In this document: piece by piece, positions 1-10,622 of the stretch | Numbering within the stretch: position 1 is the stretch's first letter | How the letters are laid out: each line of letters starts with the position of its first letter | Assembly: GCA_945902115.1 (NCBI GenBank) | Contig: CAMDLY010000006.1 | Coordinates: forward strand, 1-64,000 | Direction: 5' to 3' | DNA: 64,000 nucleotides | Source: Lishizhenia tianjinensis | GTDB lineage: Bacteria > Bacteroidota > Bacteroidia > Flavobacteriales_D > Crocinitomicaceae | Notes under the pieces: model-generated | What the model was told of the DNA's origin: nothing | Seen by the model: only the letters and a program-made list of their open reading frames with translations | The model's database searches: none | Program-made: the position numbers and the translations under genes

Positions 1-2712
1 AATAAAAAACTAGGATCAAGCGGAAGCGAAGATTCAAGAGTATTGACGAAAGAGGACATTATCAATATCATCAAGTATTTGATACAACTGATTAATTCTA
101 AAGCTGACATAGATGATATCGATCACTTATCGAATCGTCGCGTAAGAACCGTTGGCGAACAGTTATATTCCCAATTTGGTGTAGGATTAGCAAGAATGGC
201 CCGTACGATTAGGGAGAGAATGAATGTTAGAGATAACGAGGTCTTCACCCCAATTGACTTAATAAATGCAAAAACTTTATCGTCTGTTATAAATTCCTTT
301 TTTGGGACGAATCAGCTTTCTCAATTCATGGATCAAACCAATCCGTTGTCAGAAGTAACGCACAAAAGACGTTTATCTGCACTAGGGCCTGGCGGTTTAT
401 CTCGAGAAAGAGCAGGTTTTGAAGTGCGTGACGTACATTACACTCATTATGGTCGTTTGTGTACTATCGAAACTCCAGAAGGACCTAATATTGGTTTGAT
501 TTCTTCATTGTGTGTTTTTGCAAAAGTGAATAAGTTAGGATTTATTGAGACGCCATATCGAAAAGTAGATAACGGAAAAGTAGCTTATTCAGAAACACCG
601 ATTTATTTGGCTGCAGAAGAGGAAGACACAAAAATTATTGCACAAGCAAATGCAAATGTCGATGACAAAGGGAATATACTTTCTGACCTGGTGAAGGCAA
701 GATGTGAAGGAGATTTTCCAGTGGTTGGTCCAAAAGAAATAAATTTGATGGATGTTGGCGCGAATCAAATTGCTTCGATAGCAGCTTCTTCAATACCTTT
801 CTTGGAGCATGATGATGCTAACCGTGCCCTGATGGGTTCAAACATGCAACGTCAGGCAGTTCCTTTGTTGAAACCAAATTCACCGATTGTTGGAACAGGT
901 ATAGAACAATTAGTGGCTAGAGATTCAAGAGTTTTAATTAATTCAGAAGGTTCCGGAATCGTTGAATATGTCGATTCAAATGAAATAGTTATAAGATATG
1001 ATTGGAACGAAGACGATAAACTTGTAAGTTTTGACTCAGAAGTTAGAACATACTCTCTTACTAAGTTCGCTAAAACGAATCAAAGTACGTGTATCAATTT
1101 AAAACCGATTGTTAAAAAAGGGGATAAAGTGAGTTTTGGACAAGTGCTTTGCGATGGGTATGCAACTCAAGATGGCGAGCTCGCTTTGGGTCAGAACCTC
1201 AAAGTGGCCTTCATGCCATGGAAAGGTTTTAACTTCGAGGATGCCATCGTAATTTCAGAGAAAGTAGTTAGGGATGATATATTCACATCTATTCATATAG
1301 ACGAATATTCATTGGAGGTGAGAGATACAAAACGTGGAATGGAAGAACTTACTTCTGATATTCCTAACGTGAGTGAAGATGCTACGAAAGACCTTGATGA
1401 TAACGGATTGATTCGAATTGGTGCAGAGATTAAAGAGGGAGATATCCTTATTGGAAAAATTACGCCAAAAGGAGAAACAGACCCATCGCCCGAGGAGAAG
1501 TTGTTACGTGCAATATTTGGTGACAAAGCTGGTGATGTAAAAGATGCTTCGCTTAAAGCAGGTCCATCTTTAAGAGGTGTTGTTATCGAAAAGAAACTTT
1601 TCTCAAGAGCGATTAAAGATAGGAAATCAAAAACTCAGGATAAACCAATTCTTGAAACTCTTGATGCCGAATACCAGAAAGATTTTGCTGAATTGAAAGA
1701 GAAATTAACTGAAAAGTTGATGCTTATTTTAGGGGAACAAAAGTCTTTAGGCGTATACAATAACTTTAAAGAGGAACTAATCAAAAAAGGAACAAAGTTC
1801 AATAACAAAGCTTTATTTCTATTAGATTATACCATAGTTAATCCTTTAAATTGGACATCAAACGAAAAAGTAAATCAACTAATAAGTAGACTGATTCATA
1901 ACTTCAGTATTAAAGCGAATGATTTACTTGGAAACTATAAACGTAAGAAGTTCCATATTTCTGTTGGTGACGAGCTCCCTGCGGGAATTGTAAAACTTGC
2001 TAAAGTATATATTGCCAAGAAGAGAAAACTTAAAGTTGGAGATAAAATGGCAGGTCGCCATGGTAATAAGGGTATCGTAGCGAATATAGTTCGACAAGAA
2101 GATATGCCGTTCCTTGAAGATGGAACACCAGTTGATATTGTATTAAATCCTTTAGGTGTACCGTCGCGAATGAACTTAGGTCAGATTTATGAGACTGTTC
2201 TTGGATGGGCAGGCGAAAAATTAGGGGTTAAATTTGCAACACCAATTTTTGATGGTGCAACGCCAGATCAAATTAACGAATGGACTGATAAGGCGGGAGT
2301 TCCAAGATCTGGTAAAACTTATCTATATGACGGAGGAACTGGAGAGCGATTCCATCAAACCGCAACAGTTGGGGTAATCTACATGCTAAAACTTTCACAC
2401 ATGGTGGACGATAAAATGCATGCACGATCTATAGGTCCATATTCACTCATTACTCAACAACCTCTTGGTGGTAAAGCACAATTTGGAGGTCAGCGTTTTG
2501 GTGAAATGGAGGTATGGGCGCTTGAAGCATTTGGAGCGGCAAATATCCTACAGGAGATTCTGACTGTGAAGTCTGATGATGTCACGGGTAGAGCTAAAGC
2601 ATACGAAGCGATCGTTAAAGGTGATAACATTCCAGAACCAGGTATCCCTGAGTCCTTCAATGTTCTCCTTCATGAGCTACGCGGACTGTGTCTGAACATA
2701 TCAATGGATTAA
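1..2712 (+). CDS. rpoB: DNA-directed RNA polymerase subunit beta, C-terminal part (5' truncated by window edge)
   Basis: Frame is open from base 1. Contains [65 protein letters not shown] and the C-terminal [12 protein letters not shown]. The M at 43 in the ORF track is an internal TTG codon. Confidence 0.99.
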   Translation, partial: NKKLGSSGSEDSRVLTKEDIINIIKYLIQLINSKADIDDIDHLSNRRVRTVGEQLYSQFGVGLARMARTIRERMNVRDNEVFTPIDLINAKTLSSVINSFFGTNQLSQFMDQTNPLSEVTHKRRLSALGPGGLSRERAGFEVRDVHYTHYGRLCTIETPEGPNIGLISSLCVFAKVNKLGFIETPYRKVDNGKVAYSETPIYLAAEEEDTKIIAQANANVDDKGNILSDLVKARCEGDFPVVGPKEINLMDVGANQIASIAASSIPFLEHDDANRALMGSNMQRQAVPLLKPNSPIVGTGIEQLVARDSRVLINSEGSGIVEYVDSNEIVIRYDWNEDDKLVSFDSEVRTYSLTKFAKTNQSTCINLKPIVKKGDKVSFGQVLCDGYATQDGELALGQNLKVAFMPWKGFNFEDAIVISEKVVRDDIFTSIHIDEYSLEVRDTKRGMEELTSDIPNVSEDATKDLDDNGLIRIGAEIKEGDILIGKITPKGETDPSPEEKLLRAIFGDKAGDVKDASLKAGPSLRGVVIEKKLFSRAIKDRKSKTQDKPILETLDAEYQKDFAELKEKLTEKLMLILGEQKSLGVYNNFKEELIKKGTKFNNKALFLLDYTIVNPLNWTSNEKVNQLISRLIHNFSIKANDLLGNYKRKKFHISVGDELPAGIVKLAKVYIAKKRKLKVGDKMAGRHGNKGIVANIVRQEDMPFLEDGTPVDIVLNPLGVPSRMNLGQIYETVLGWAGEKLGVKFATPIFDGATPDQINEWTDKAGVPRSGKTYLYDGGTGERFHQTATVGVIYMLKLSHMVDDKMHARSIGPYSLITQQPLGGKAQFGGQRFGEMEVWALEAFGAANILQEILTVKSDDVTGRAKAYEAIVKGDNIPEPGIPESFNVLLHELRGLCLNISMD

Positions 2713-2744
2713 TAATTAGTAAAAACGAAAACATTCATATTAAA

Positions 2745-5700
2745 ATGGCTTTCAAAAGAGAAATACCAAAAAAACAAAATAGCTTCAACAAAATAACCAT
2801 TTCATTAGCCTCTCCGGAGGTGATACTTGAGCAATCGAGTGGTGAAGTCTTGAAGCCTGAAACAATTAATTACAGAACATACAAACCTGAAAGAGATGGT
2901 TTGTTTTGTGAGCGTATTTTCGGACCTGTAAAAGATTACGAATGCCACTGTGGTAAGTACAAAAGAATCCGTTATAAGGGAATTGTTTGTGATCGTTGTG
3001 GAGTAGAAGTAACAGAAAAGAAAGTACGAAGAGAACGAATGGGTCATATTTCTTTAGTTGTTCCCGTGGCTCACATCTGGTACTTTAGATCCTTACCGAA
3101 TAAAATTGGATACCTTCTTGGGTTACCAACTAAAAAGTTAGATCAAATTATTTATTACGAGCGTTATGTAGTAATTAATCCAGGAGCTTCTTTGCAAATT
3201 GAAGGCTTGAATCTCAAGAAAATGGATTTTCTTTCGGAAGAAGAATACCTAGAGATCATTGATCATGATTTGTTAAAAGATAATCATTACTTAGAAGATT
3301 CTGATCCAAATAAGTTCATGGCGAAGATGGGTGCAGAGGCGCTACATGATTTATTGAAAGACTTGAATCTAGAAAATCTTTCATACGAACTAAGAGGTCG
3401 TGCGGAAAATGAGACTTCTGTTCAACGTAAAAATGAGGCGCTTAAAAGGCTTCAAGTGGTAGAAGCCATGCGTGAGTCACAAACTAGAATTGACAATCGC
3501 CCTGAGTGGATGATTGTTAAAGTGGTTCCTGTAATTCCACCTGAACTTCGCCCTTTGGTGCCATTAGACGGAGGTAGATTTGCTACATCAGATTTAAATG
3601 ACCTATATAGAAGGGTTATTATCCGCAATAATCGTTTAAAAAGATTAATTGAGATCAAAGCTCCAGAAGTAATTTTGCGCAATGAAAAAAGAATGTTACA
3701 AGAGTCTGTAGACTCCCTGTTTGACAATTCAAGAAAATCCAGTGCAGTAAAAACTGAGTCAAATAGAGCGTTAAAATCTTTATCAGATTCACTTAAAGGT
3801 AAGCAGGGCCGATTCCGGCAAAATTTATTGGGTAAGCGTGTTGATTATTCTGCCCGTTCGGTTATTGTCGTAGGTCCAGATTTGAAATTACACGAATGTG
3901 GTTTACCAAAAGACATGGCGGCCGAACTTTACAAACCATTTATCATTCGTAAAATGATTGAAAGAGGTATTGTAAAAACGGTGAAATCTGCAAAGAAAAT
4001 TGTTGATAGAAAAGAGCCAGTAGTTTGGGATATCCTAGAAAATGTATTGAAGGGTCATCCAGTATTATTGAACAGAGCACCAACACTTCACCGATTAGGT
4101 ATTCAAGCATTCCAGCCGAAACTTATCGAAGGTAAGGCGATACGCCTGCATCCTTTGGTTACTACAGCCTTTAACGCGGATTTCGATGGTGACCAAATGG
4201 CAGTTCATTTGCCTTTAGGCAATGCGGCAATTCTCGAAGCACAAATGTTGATGCTTGCCTCCCATAATATATTAAATCCAGCCAATGGCGCTCCAATTGC
4301 GGTGCCATCTCAAGACATGGTTCTTGGATTATATTATATTACAAAAGGTAAGAAATCTACTGAAAATGAAAAAGTTAAAGGAGAAGGTAGTATTTTCTAT
4401 TCTCCATCCGAGGTAATTATAGCTTATAACGAGGCTAAATTAGATTTGCATGCACACATCAAAGTTAAAACATACGATTTAAATCATATTGGCGAGCCCG
4501 AATTGAAGTTGATTGAGACCACTTGTGGTCGGGTGTTGTTTAATGAAAAAGTACCGAGAAAGGTGGGCTTCATTAATGATGTAATGACGAAAAAAGCTCT
4601 TCGTGATATCATCGGAGAAGTCCTTAAAATTTGTGGCACATCTAAAACAGCCCAGTTTCTGGACGATATTAAAACACTTGGTTATGAAATGGCCTTCAGA
4701 GGAGGTCTGTCATTCAATTTAGATGATATTATTATCCCTAAAGAGAAAGGGGCTCTTGTTGAAAAGGCGGGTAATGATGTGAAAGAGGTTATGATGAACT
4801 ACAATATGGGTCTTATAACCAATAATGAAAGATACAATCAAATAATTGATATATGGACGCACACCAATTCTAGGTTAACACATACGTTAATGGAGCAATT
4901 GAAAAGCGATAAACAAGGATTTAATTCCATTTACATGATGTTTGATTCTGGAGCTCGTGGATCTAAAGAACAGATTAGACAGCTTTCAGGGATGAGGGGA
5001 TTAATGGCGAAACCACAAAAATCAGGTGCTTCCGTTCAAGAAATTATCGAAAACCCAATTTTATCAAACTTTAAAGAAGGCTTATCGATTTTGGAATACT
5101 TTATTTCAACACACGGTGCTCGAAAAGGTCTTGCAGATACAGCTTTGAAGACTGCAGATGCAGGATATTTGACACGTCGTTTAGTTGACGTGGCTCAAGA
5201 TGTTGTTATCAATTCTAACGACTGTGGTACTTTGAGAGGTATAGTGGCAACAGCACTTAAGAAAAGTGATGAAATTGTTGAACCTTTATATGACCGTATT
5301 TTAGGAAGAACTTCAGTACATGACGTTTACTTTCCAGAGTCGGATAATTTAATAATATCTTCAGGAGAAATTATTTCAGAGGAAATAGCAAGAGAGATTG
5401 AGAAGGCCGGAATTGAGGAAGTAGAGATTCGATCTGTATTGACATGTGAAATGAGAAAAGGTGTTTGTTCTAAATGTTACGGAAGAAACCTATCAAATCA
5501 TAGATTAGCTCAAATTGGAGACGCTGTTGGCGTAATTGCCGCACAGTCTATTGGAGAACCGGGAACTCAGCTAACACTTCGTACTTTCCACGTCGGTGGT
5601 ACCGCATCAAACATTGCAGATATTTCTGATATGAAGGCGAAAGCAAATGGCAAACTAGAAATCGACGAATTAAGAACTATCGAACGTAAGAATGCAGACG

Positions 5701-7037
5701 GCTCTATGAAAACAATTGTAGTTGGTCGTTCAGCTGAATTAAAAATCACCGATGAAAAAACCGGTGTGGTGGTTATGAATGCGAATGTACCTTACGCTTC
5801 AGAGTTATTGGTTTCTACGAACTCAAAAATTAAAAAAGGAGATGTCATTTGTAAATGGGATCCATACAATGCGTTGATTGTTTCTGAGGTTGCTGGAAAA
5901 GTAGTATTTGAAGGCATACAAGAGAATATAACTTTTCGCGAAGAAATTGATGAGCAAACTGGATTTACCGAAAAAGTAATCATCGAATCTAGAGATAAGA
6001 AAAAATCCCCTGCAATACATATTCTAGATGCAAAAACAAAAGAGATTTTACGAGAATACTCTCTTCCAGTTAATGCGCATATTTCTGTCAATGTGGGAGA
6101 TAAAATAGAGGCGGGTGAAACGTTGGTTAAAATTCCAAGACTCGCGGGTAAAACGGGAGATATTACAGGTGGTTTACCACGAGTAACAGAATTATTTGAA
6201 GCACGTAACCCATCAAACCCTGCAGTTGTATCCGAAATTGATGGTACTGCGACGTTTGGAAATATCAAGAGAGGTAACAGAGAAATTAAAATAACTTCTA
6301 AGTTGGGTGAAGTGAAAATGTATTTAGTTCCCCTTTCGAAGCATATTTTAGTGCAGCAAAATGACTTTGTTCGCGCTGGTCAGCCTCTTTCAGATGGTGC
6401 TATTACACCAAATGATATACTGAATATTGAAGGACCTACAAAAGTTCAAGAATATATTGTGAACGAAATTCAGGAAGTATACCGTTTACAAGGGGTAAAA
6501 ATAAACGACAAACATTTTGAAGTAATAGTAAGACAGATGATGCTGAAGGCAGAAATTATCGAAGCAGGTGACACAATGTTCCTTGAGGGACAGTCTGTTC
6601 ACAAAGCTGACATTATGGAAGCCAATGACGCACTTTACGGAATGATGTTTATTAAAGATGCTGGTGACTCTCAGGAGTTGAAAAACGGTCAGCTAGTTTC
6701 ATTGCGTAGATTTCGCGATGAGAATTCTAAGTTAAAGAGAGAAGATAGAACATTAGTTGAGGCGAGGGAAGCAGTTCCGGCAACTTCAACGCCTCTTCTT
6801 CAAGGAATTACGCGCGCGTCTCTTCAAACGCAATCATTTATTTCTGCAGCTTCCTTCCAGGAAACTACGAAGGTACTTAATGAGGCAGCAATTTCAGGAA
6901 AAGAAGATCACCTATTAGGATTGAAAGAAAACGTAATTGTTGGCCATTTAATCCCTGCTGGTACGGGTGTTCGTAAATTCCAAAAGATGATTGTTGCATC
7001 GCAAGAGAAATATGATGAAATGCTTGAAAATGCATAA
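2745..7037 (+). CDS. rpoC: DNA-directed RNA polymerase subunit beta'
   Basis: Contains [15 protein letters not shown] and the zinc motif [23 protein letters not shown]. Likely start is the ATG at 2745 ([13 protein letters not shown]) rather than the track start at 2688. Confidence 0.98.
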   Translation: MAFKREIPKKQNSFNKITISLASPEVILEQSSGEVLKPETINYRTYKPERDGLFCERIFGPVKDYECHCGKYKRIRYKGIVCDRCGVEVTEKKVRRERMGHISLVVPVAHIWYFRSLPNKIGYLLGLPTKKLDQIIYYERYVVINPGASLQIEGLNLKKMDFLSEEEYLEIIDHDLLKDNHYLEDSDPNKFMAKMGAEALHDLLKDLNLENLSYELRGRAENETSVQRKNEALKRLQVVEAMRESQTRIDNRPEWMIVKVVPVIPPELRPLVPLDGGRFATSDLNDLYRRVIIRNNRLKRLIEIKAPEVILRNEKRMLQESVDSLFDNSRKSSAVKTESNRALKSLSDSLKGKQGRFRQNLLGKRVDYSARSVIVVGPDLKLHECGLPKDMAAELYKPFIIRKMIERGIVKTVKSAKKIVDRKEPVVWDILENVLKGHPVLLNRAPTLHRLGIQAFQPKLIEGKAIRLHPLVTTAFNADFDGDQMAVHLPLGNAAILEAQMLMLASHNILNPANGAPIAVPSQDMVLGLYYITKGKKSTENEKVKGEGSIFYSPSEVIIAYNEAKLDLHAHIKVKTYDLNHIGEPELKLIETTCGRVLFNEKVPRKVGFINDVMTKKALRDIIGEVLKICGTSKTAQFLDDIKTLGYEMAFRGGLSFNLDDIIIPKEKGALVEKAGNDVKEVMMNYNMGLITNNERYNQIIDIWTHTNSRLTHTLMEQLKSDKQGFNSIYMMFDSGARGSKEQIRQLSGMRGLMAKPQKSGASVQEIIENPILSNFKEGLSILEYFISTHGARKGLADTALKTADAGYLTRRLVDVAQDVVINSNDCGTLRGIVATALKKSDEIVEPLYDRILGRTSVHDVYFPESDNLIISSGEIISEEIAREIEKAGIEEVEIRSVLTCEMRKGVCSKCYGRNLSNHRLAQIGDAVGVIAAQSIGEPGTQLTLRTFHVGGTASNIADISDMKAKANGKLEIDELRTIERKNADGSMKTIVVGRSAELKITDEKTGVVVMNANVPYASELLVSTNSKIKKGDVICKWDPYNALIVSEVAGKVVFEGIQENITFREEIDEQTGFTEKVIIESRDKKKSPAIHILDAKTKEILREYSLPVNAHISVNVGDKIEAGETLVKIPRLAGKTGDITGGLPRVTELFEARNPSNPAVVSEIDGTATFGNIKRGNREIKITSKLGEVKMYLVPLSKHILVQQNDFVRAGQPLSDGAITPNDILNIEGPTKVQEYIVNEIQEVYRLQGVKINDKHFEVIVRQMMLKAEIIEAGDTMFLEGQSVHKADIMEANDALYGMMFIKDAGDSQELKNGQLVSLRRFRDENSKLKREDRTLVEAREAVPATSTPLLQGITRASLQTQSFISAASFQETTKVLNEAAISGKEDHLLGLKENVIVGHLIPAGTGVRKFQKMIVASQEKYDEMLENA

Positions 7038-7054
7038 ACGAAAGTAATTTGTAT

Positions 7055-7087
7055 AAAAAGGATGGTTTATACCATCCTTTTTTTTTG
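7055..7087 (+). terminator. Rho-independent terminator after rpoC
   Basis: AAAGGATGGT-TTAT-ACCATCCTTT stem-loop followed by a T-run. Confidence 0.85.
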
Positions 7088-7124
7088 CTAAATTTTTAGT
7101 TACTTTTATGAAAACATACATAAC

Positions 7125-7649
7125 ATGTTAGCTCCTTTTAATTTACAAAACTGGATTGATGAAAACAGGGATTTACTTAAACCCCCAATAGGAAACAAGA
7201 ATCTCTATAAGGAGGCGGGTGATTTCATCGTAATGGTCGTCGGAGGACCTAATGCTCGAAAAGATTACCACTACAATGAAAGTGAAGAATTATTTTACCA
7301 GGTTGAAGGTGATATAACTGTTCGTATTCAACACGAAGGGAAGGCGAAGGATATCCTTGTAAAAGAAGGAGAAATGTTTTTGCTACCCGGCAATACACCA
7401 CATTCACCAATGAGGGGAGCCAACACTGTTGGTTTGGTTATAGAAAAAGTTCGTAAAGGCACTAACCTAGTAGATGGTTTGATGTGGTTTTGTGAGAAAT
7501 GTAACCATCCACTACAATCGTACAGATTTCCATTGGAAAATATCGAAAAAGACTTTATACCTAGGTTCAAAGAATTTTACAATTCCCTCGAAATGAGAAC
7601 ATGTGACACCTGTGGTCACGTAATGGATGCTGATGAACGGTTTGTTTAA
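7125..7649 (+). CDS. 3-hydroxyanthranilate 3,4-dioxygenase
   Basis: Cupin protein with GGPNARKDYHYNESEELFYQVEGD, LPGNTPHSP, and C-terminal CxxC pairs (CEKCNHPL, CDTCGHVM) typical of bacterial HAAO. Confidence 0.9.
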   Translation: MLAPFNLQNWIDENRDLLKPPIGNKNLYKEAGDFIVMVVGGPNARKDYHYNESEELFYQVEGDITVRIQHEGKAKDILVKEGEMFLLPGNTPHSPMRGANTVGLVIEKVRKGTNLVDGLMWFCEKCNHPLQSYRFPLENIEKDFIPRFKEFYNSLEMRTCDTCGHVMDADERFV

Positions 7650-7657
7650 GAAGTTAT

Positions 7658-8095
7658 CTATCTACTGATATACGTCCACTCCTGTACATTGTTATTAATC
7701 GTACGACGTAACTTAAGACCCTTGCTTTTAAGTTCCCTTATCTCATAGTTAACAGCAAGAGATCCTTCCGATGATTCTGTCATAGATACTTGCCCTTGAC
7801 CTTCAAGGAATATCCATGTTCCGTGTGTGTGTGTGGATTGAATTTGACCTAAAGGATTTGTAACTGTGGATTCAGAATATGTACCATCTGATTCGATTGT
7901 AAGTTTAACCTCACTTTCTAATTCTACCTCACTGTTATTTAATGTTTTCTTTTCAAGAATCCATTCATTGGAAATTCTATCCATGCGAGTTAGTAAGGAA
8001 AAGCTCGGGCCTTCGGCGTATTTATTACATGAACCTAGCACGATAAGCGAAATTGATAATAATACTAAAACCTTCATTGTCTTATTTTTTTTCAA
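7658..8095 (-). CDS. Small lipoprotein, lipocalin-like
   Basis: Lipobox-like LIVLGSC signal; W(I/T)L...SDGTYSES...GTWIF pattern of lipocalin-like Bacteroidetes lipoproteins. Confidence 0.6.
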   Translation of the reverse strand: MKKNKTMKVLVLLSISLIVLGSCNKYAEGPSFSLLTRMDRISNEWILEKKTLNNSEVELESEVKLTIESDGTYSESTVTNPLGQIQSTHTHGTWIFLEGQGQVSMTESSEGSLAVNYEIRELKSKGLKLRRTINNNVQEWTYISR

Positions 8096-8144
8096 ATGTA
8101 ATATAAAAAATGTGCTAAGCCAAATTCTTTCAGTTTTAGGTATA

Positions 8145-8177
8145 TTGCCACAGTCTAACCCAAATACATTATTTTTG
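8145..8177 (+). promoter_or_regulatory. Putative Bacteroidetes promoter upstream of the 8186 operon
   Basis: TTG (8145-8147) - N22 - TATTTTTG (8170-8177). The -7 box is very close to the ATG at 8186. Confidence 0.35.
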
Positions 8178-8185
8178 TGTTAACC

Positions 8186-9235
8186 ATGATTCAAGGTAAA
8201 AATAAAAATACGGCAGTAATTCCGTTGGCATGGCCAAATATGACAGCGCGATCTCCGGGCAGTTTTCTACATTTCTTAAGGAAAATTGGTTTAATGAGAA
8301 ATATGAATGTCTTGGTTGGACACGCAGCTTTGTTGGTGGTTGATAATGATTCATTTGTCTATGCTGATTTTGGTAGATATATAACCCCAAAAGGATATGG
8401 TAGAGCGAGAAGTGCCGATACCGATCCAAAGCTCTCTCTGTCTTCAAAACCTAAGTGGTCGGAGCAAGGTGAGTTGTTAAATTTAGAAGAAGTGTGTTCA
8501 GAATTAGAGGGAATTAATAGGGCAACTCACGGCGAAGATGCTTTGTTTGCTTCAATTATATATAATGTCGATATTGACAGGGTACTATTTTTTATTCGAG
8601 CATTACAACTCAAAGGCTATGCTGCCTATAGCGGTCTTAAAAAAAAGGAAACGAATTGTGCTCGATTTGTAACTACTGCTATACTCGCTGGACTAGATAA
8701 AAATTCTCCTATACACAAGAGATACTCCAATCCTTCGACTATTGCACCTTCTCCATTTTTTAATATTGTGGCTGGAAATATAGAGGGTAAATATATAGTT
8801 TGGAAAAACGGCGAAGGGAGCTGGCATAACGACAAACCGAGCGCTGCGCGGAAAGATATAATAGTTAAACTCTCCTATTCCTTCCGTCCTTCGAAAGCTA
8901 AATTGCTCCCCACTGATGTTAAAGAAGGCCAGCTTCGGCCCCCTGATCGCCCTTCTGAGCTTCCTGTTAATGCTTATTACCTTGGAGGTATTGGTGAGGG
9001 TGCTTGGCATGTATTGGAGAAATTTGATAATGAGCATCTCAAAAAAAAACGATATTATTTGAATGGAGAATTGGAATATGAAAATATATACCAAGTAGAC
9101 GCAGATTGGGTGAGAGAATTTGAAAATAATTCAGCTGAAATTACTTACGATAGTCACTTTTCTTGGATAACTTTGTTCCACAAGCAAAAGAATACCAAAA
9201 TGAGATTTTATGCCAGAAATAGCAGACATAGATAA
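8186..9235 (+). CDS. DUF6695-like protein, possible permuted papain/LRAT-like fold
   Basis: NTAVIPLAWPN and GHAALLVVDNDSFVYADFGRYITPKGYGRARSADTDP match my memory of DUF6695. GHA (His) precedes TNCARFV (Cys). Track start 8177 is GTG; the ATG at 8186 is preferred. Confidence 0.65.
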   Translation: MIQGKNKNTAVIPLAWPNMTARSPGSFLHFLRKIGLMRNMNVLVGHAALLVVDNDSFVYADFGRYITPKGYGRARSADTDPKLSLSSKPKWSEQGELLNLEEVCSELEGINRATHGEDALFASIIYNVDIDRVLFFIRALQLKGYAAYSGLKKKETNCARFVTTAILAGLDKNSPIHKRYSNPSTIAPSPFFNIVAGNIEGKYIVWKNGEGSWHNDKPSAARKDIIVKLSYSFRPSKAKLLPTDVKEGQLRPPDRPSELPVNAYYLGGIGEGAWHVLEKFDNEHLKKKRYYLNGELEYENIYQVDADWVREFENNSAEITYDSHFSWITLFHKQKNTKMRFYARNSRHR

Positions 9236-10622
9236 TAAAGAAAAGCTTCTTGAAGTTCTTGTTTCAGGTTGTGATGAACGCATATTTTTACGTCCCGATA
9301 CTCAGGCTAATAAGTACCACCTAAATCCTCTCAACTACGAAGGGTTATTTCATCGTGGTTCTTGCACCTGTGGAACCTTAACACCATCTGGCTATGAGGT
9401 AGCAACCAAATTTCTGCAGTCCTTTAATCCAAAAGAATACCAACAAATAATAAATACACAAACTGCCGCCCTCAAAAAGCTATTGGATGATGGTCAAAAT
9501 AACTTCGAGGTTTTTTATGGACCCAGTGGGAGCGACATGATGTATCTGCCTATTATTTTCCAGGCATTGTTATTCGGTAGAAAAGATATAATTAATATCG
9601 TTTCATGTCCAGAGGAATTGGGCTCGGGTTCAAAAGCGGCTGCTGAGGGATTATTCTATTCAGAGTGGAATCAGTTCGGTAGAAAAATCCCAATGGGTGA
9701 AGAGGTTGCAAAAAATATAAAATCAAAAGTTTTTTATTTGGCTGCGCGTGAAGATAGCGGACACATATCTAATAGAAGTCAGTCTATACGAAAAATTATT
9801 GCTGAACATCCTAATCAACCTATCATTGGTAATTTAGTTTTTGGGAGTAAATCTGGTATTAAGGACGATCTTGAAATAATAGACGAATTTAAGGAAGGTA
9901 TAATGTGGGTGGTCGATATGTGTCAGTTTCGAACCGACACTGTTCTGATACATTCGATGCTTGATAAGGGCGTGATGTTGATGGTGACAGGATCAAAATT
10001 TTATCAATCTCCTCCCTTTTGTGGAGCTTTATTAGTTCCAAAATCATGGACTGAAAAAATATATAATAATGATGCTTCTATCATTAAAGGCTACGAAGAA
10101 TTATTTTCGGCTTATGATTTTCCAGAATCTTGCATAGAAATAAGAAAGCAGTTGTCCGACGAGATAAATCTTGGTTTGAGGATGCGTTGGGAAATAGCCA
10201 TAGAAGAAATGAAGGCCTATTTGGCATTTCCTTCCATTGAATCCAATGCACTCATCAGAAGATGGAATCAAGTTGTCACCGGAAGGTTGGCACAAAGCGA
10301 TTATTTTCAGTTGATGCCTAATATGGAGCTCACTAATGACAGTATTGTATCTTTCATGGTATTGGCAAACGGCAAACCTTTAAATAATGCAGGACTTAAA
10401 AAGTTATTTGATTATTTAGTATTGAACGAACATGAAGGACTGAATGGATTTAAAAAAGTTTTTCTAGGACAACCTGTTCAATATGGGGAAAAGTCATTTA
10501 TTCGTTTTGCCATAGGATCTTATTCTATCAGAAGACAGCTCGCAAACAAACGTTTCCTACCCCAAAATGATATCAAATTGATTGAAATCATAGAAAATGC
10601 AGTAGATATATTATTCCCATGA
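9210..10622 (+). CDS. Fold-type I PLP-dependent enzyme (aminotransferase-like), unknown substrate
   Basis: FYGPSGSDMMYLP phosphate-cup motif, WVVDMCQFRTD (Asp contacting the pyridine N), and VTGSKFYQSPPFCGALLVPK (Schiff-base Lys). Overlaps the upstream CDS by 26 bp. Confidence 0.75.
   Translation: MPEIADIDNKEKLLEVLVSGCDERIFLRPDTQANKYHLNPLNYEGLFHRGSCTCGTLTPSGYEVATKFLQSFNPKEYQQIINTQTAALKKLLDDGQNNFEVFYGPSGSDMMYLPIIFQALLFGRKDIINIVSCPEELGSGSKAAAEGLFYSEWNQFGRKIPMGEEVAKNIKSKVFYLAAREDSGHISNRSQSIRKIIAEHPNQPIIGNLVFGSKSGIKDDLEIIDEFKEGIMWVVDMCQFRTDTVLIHSMLDKGVMLMVTGSKFYQSPPFCGALLVPKSWTEKIYNNDASIIKGYEELFSAYDFPESCIEIRKQLSDEINLGLRMRWEIAIEEMKAYLAFPSIESNALIRRWNQVVTGRLAQSDYFQLMPNMELTNDSIVSFMVLANGKPLNNAGLKKLFDYLVLNEHEGLNGFKKVFLGQPVQYGEKSFIRFAIGSYSIRRQLANKRFLPQNDIKLIEIIENAVDILFP

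Noticed and set aside
5792-6268. 158-aa minus-strand ORF inside rpoC
   Set aside because: Fully antisense to a strongly supported coding region; no recognisable motifs; a codon-complement artefact.
8693-9094. 133-aa minus-strand ORF antisense to the DUF6695-like gene
   Set aside because: No motif or initiation context; the plus-strand frame carries conserved motifs.
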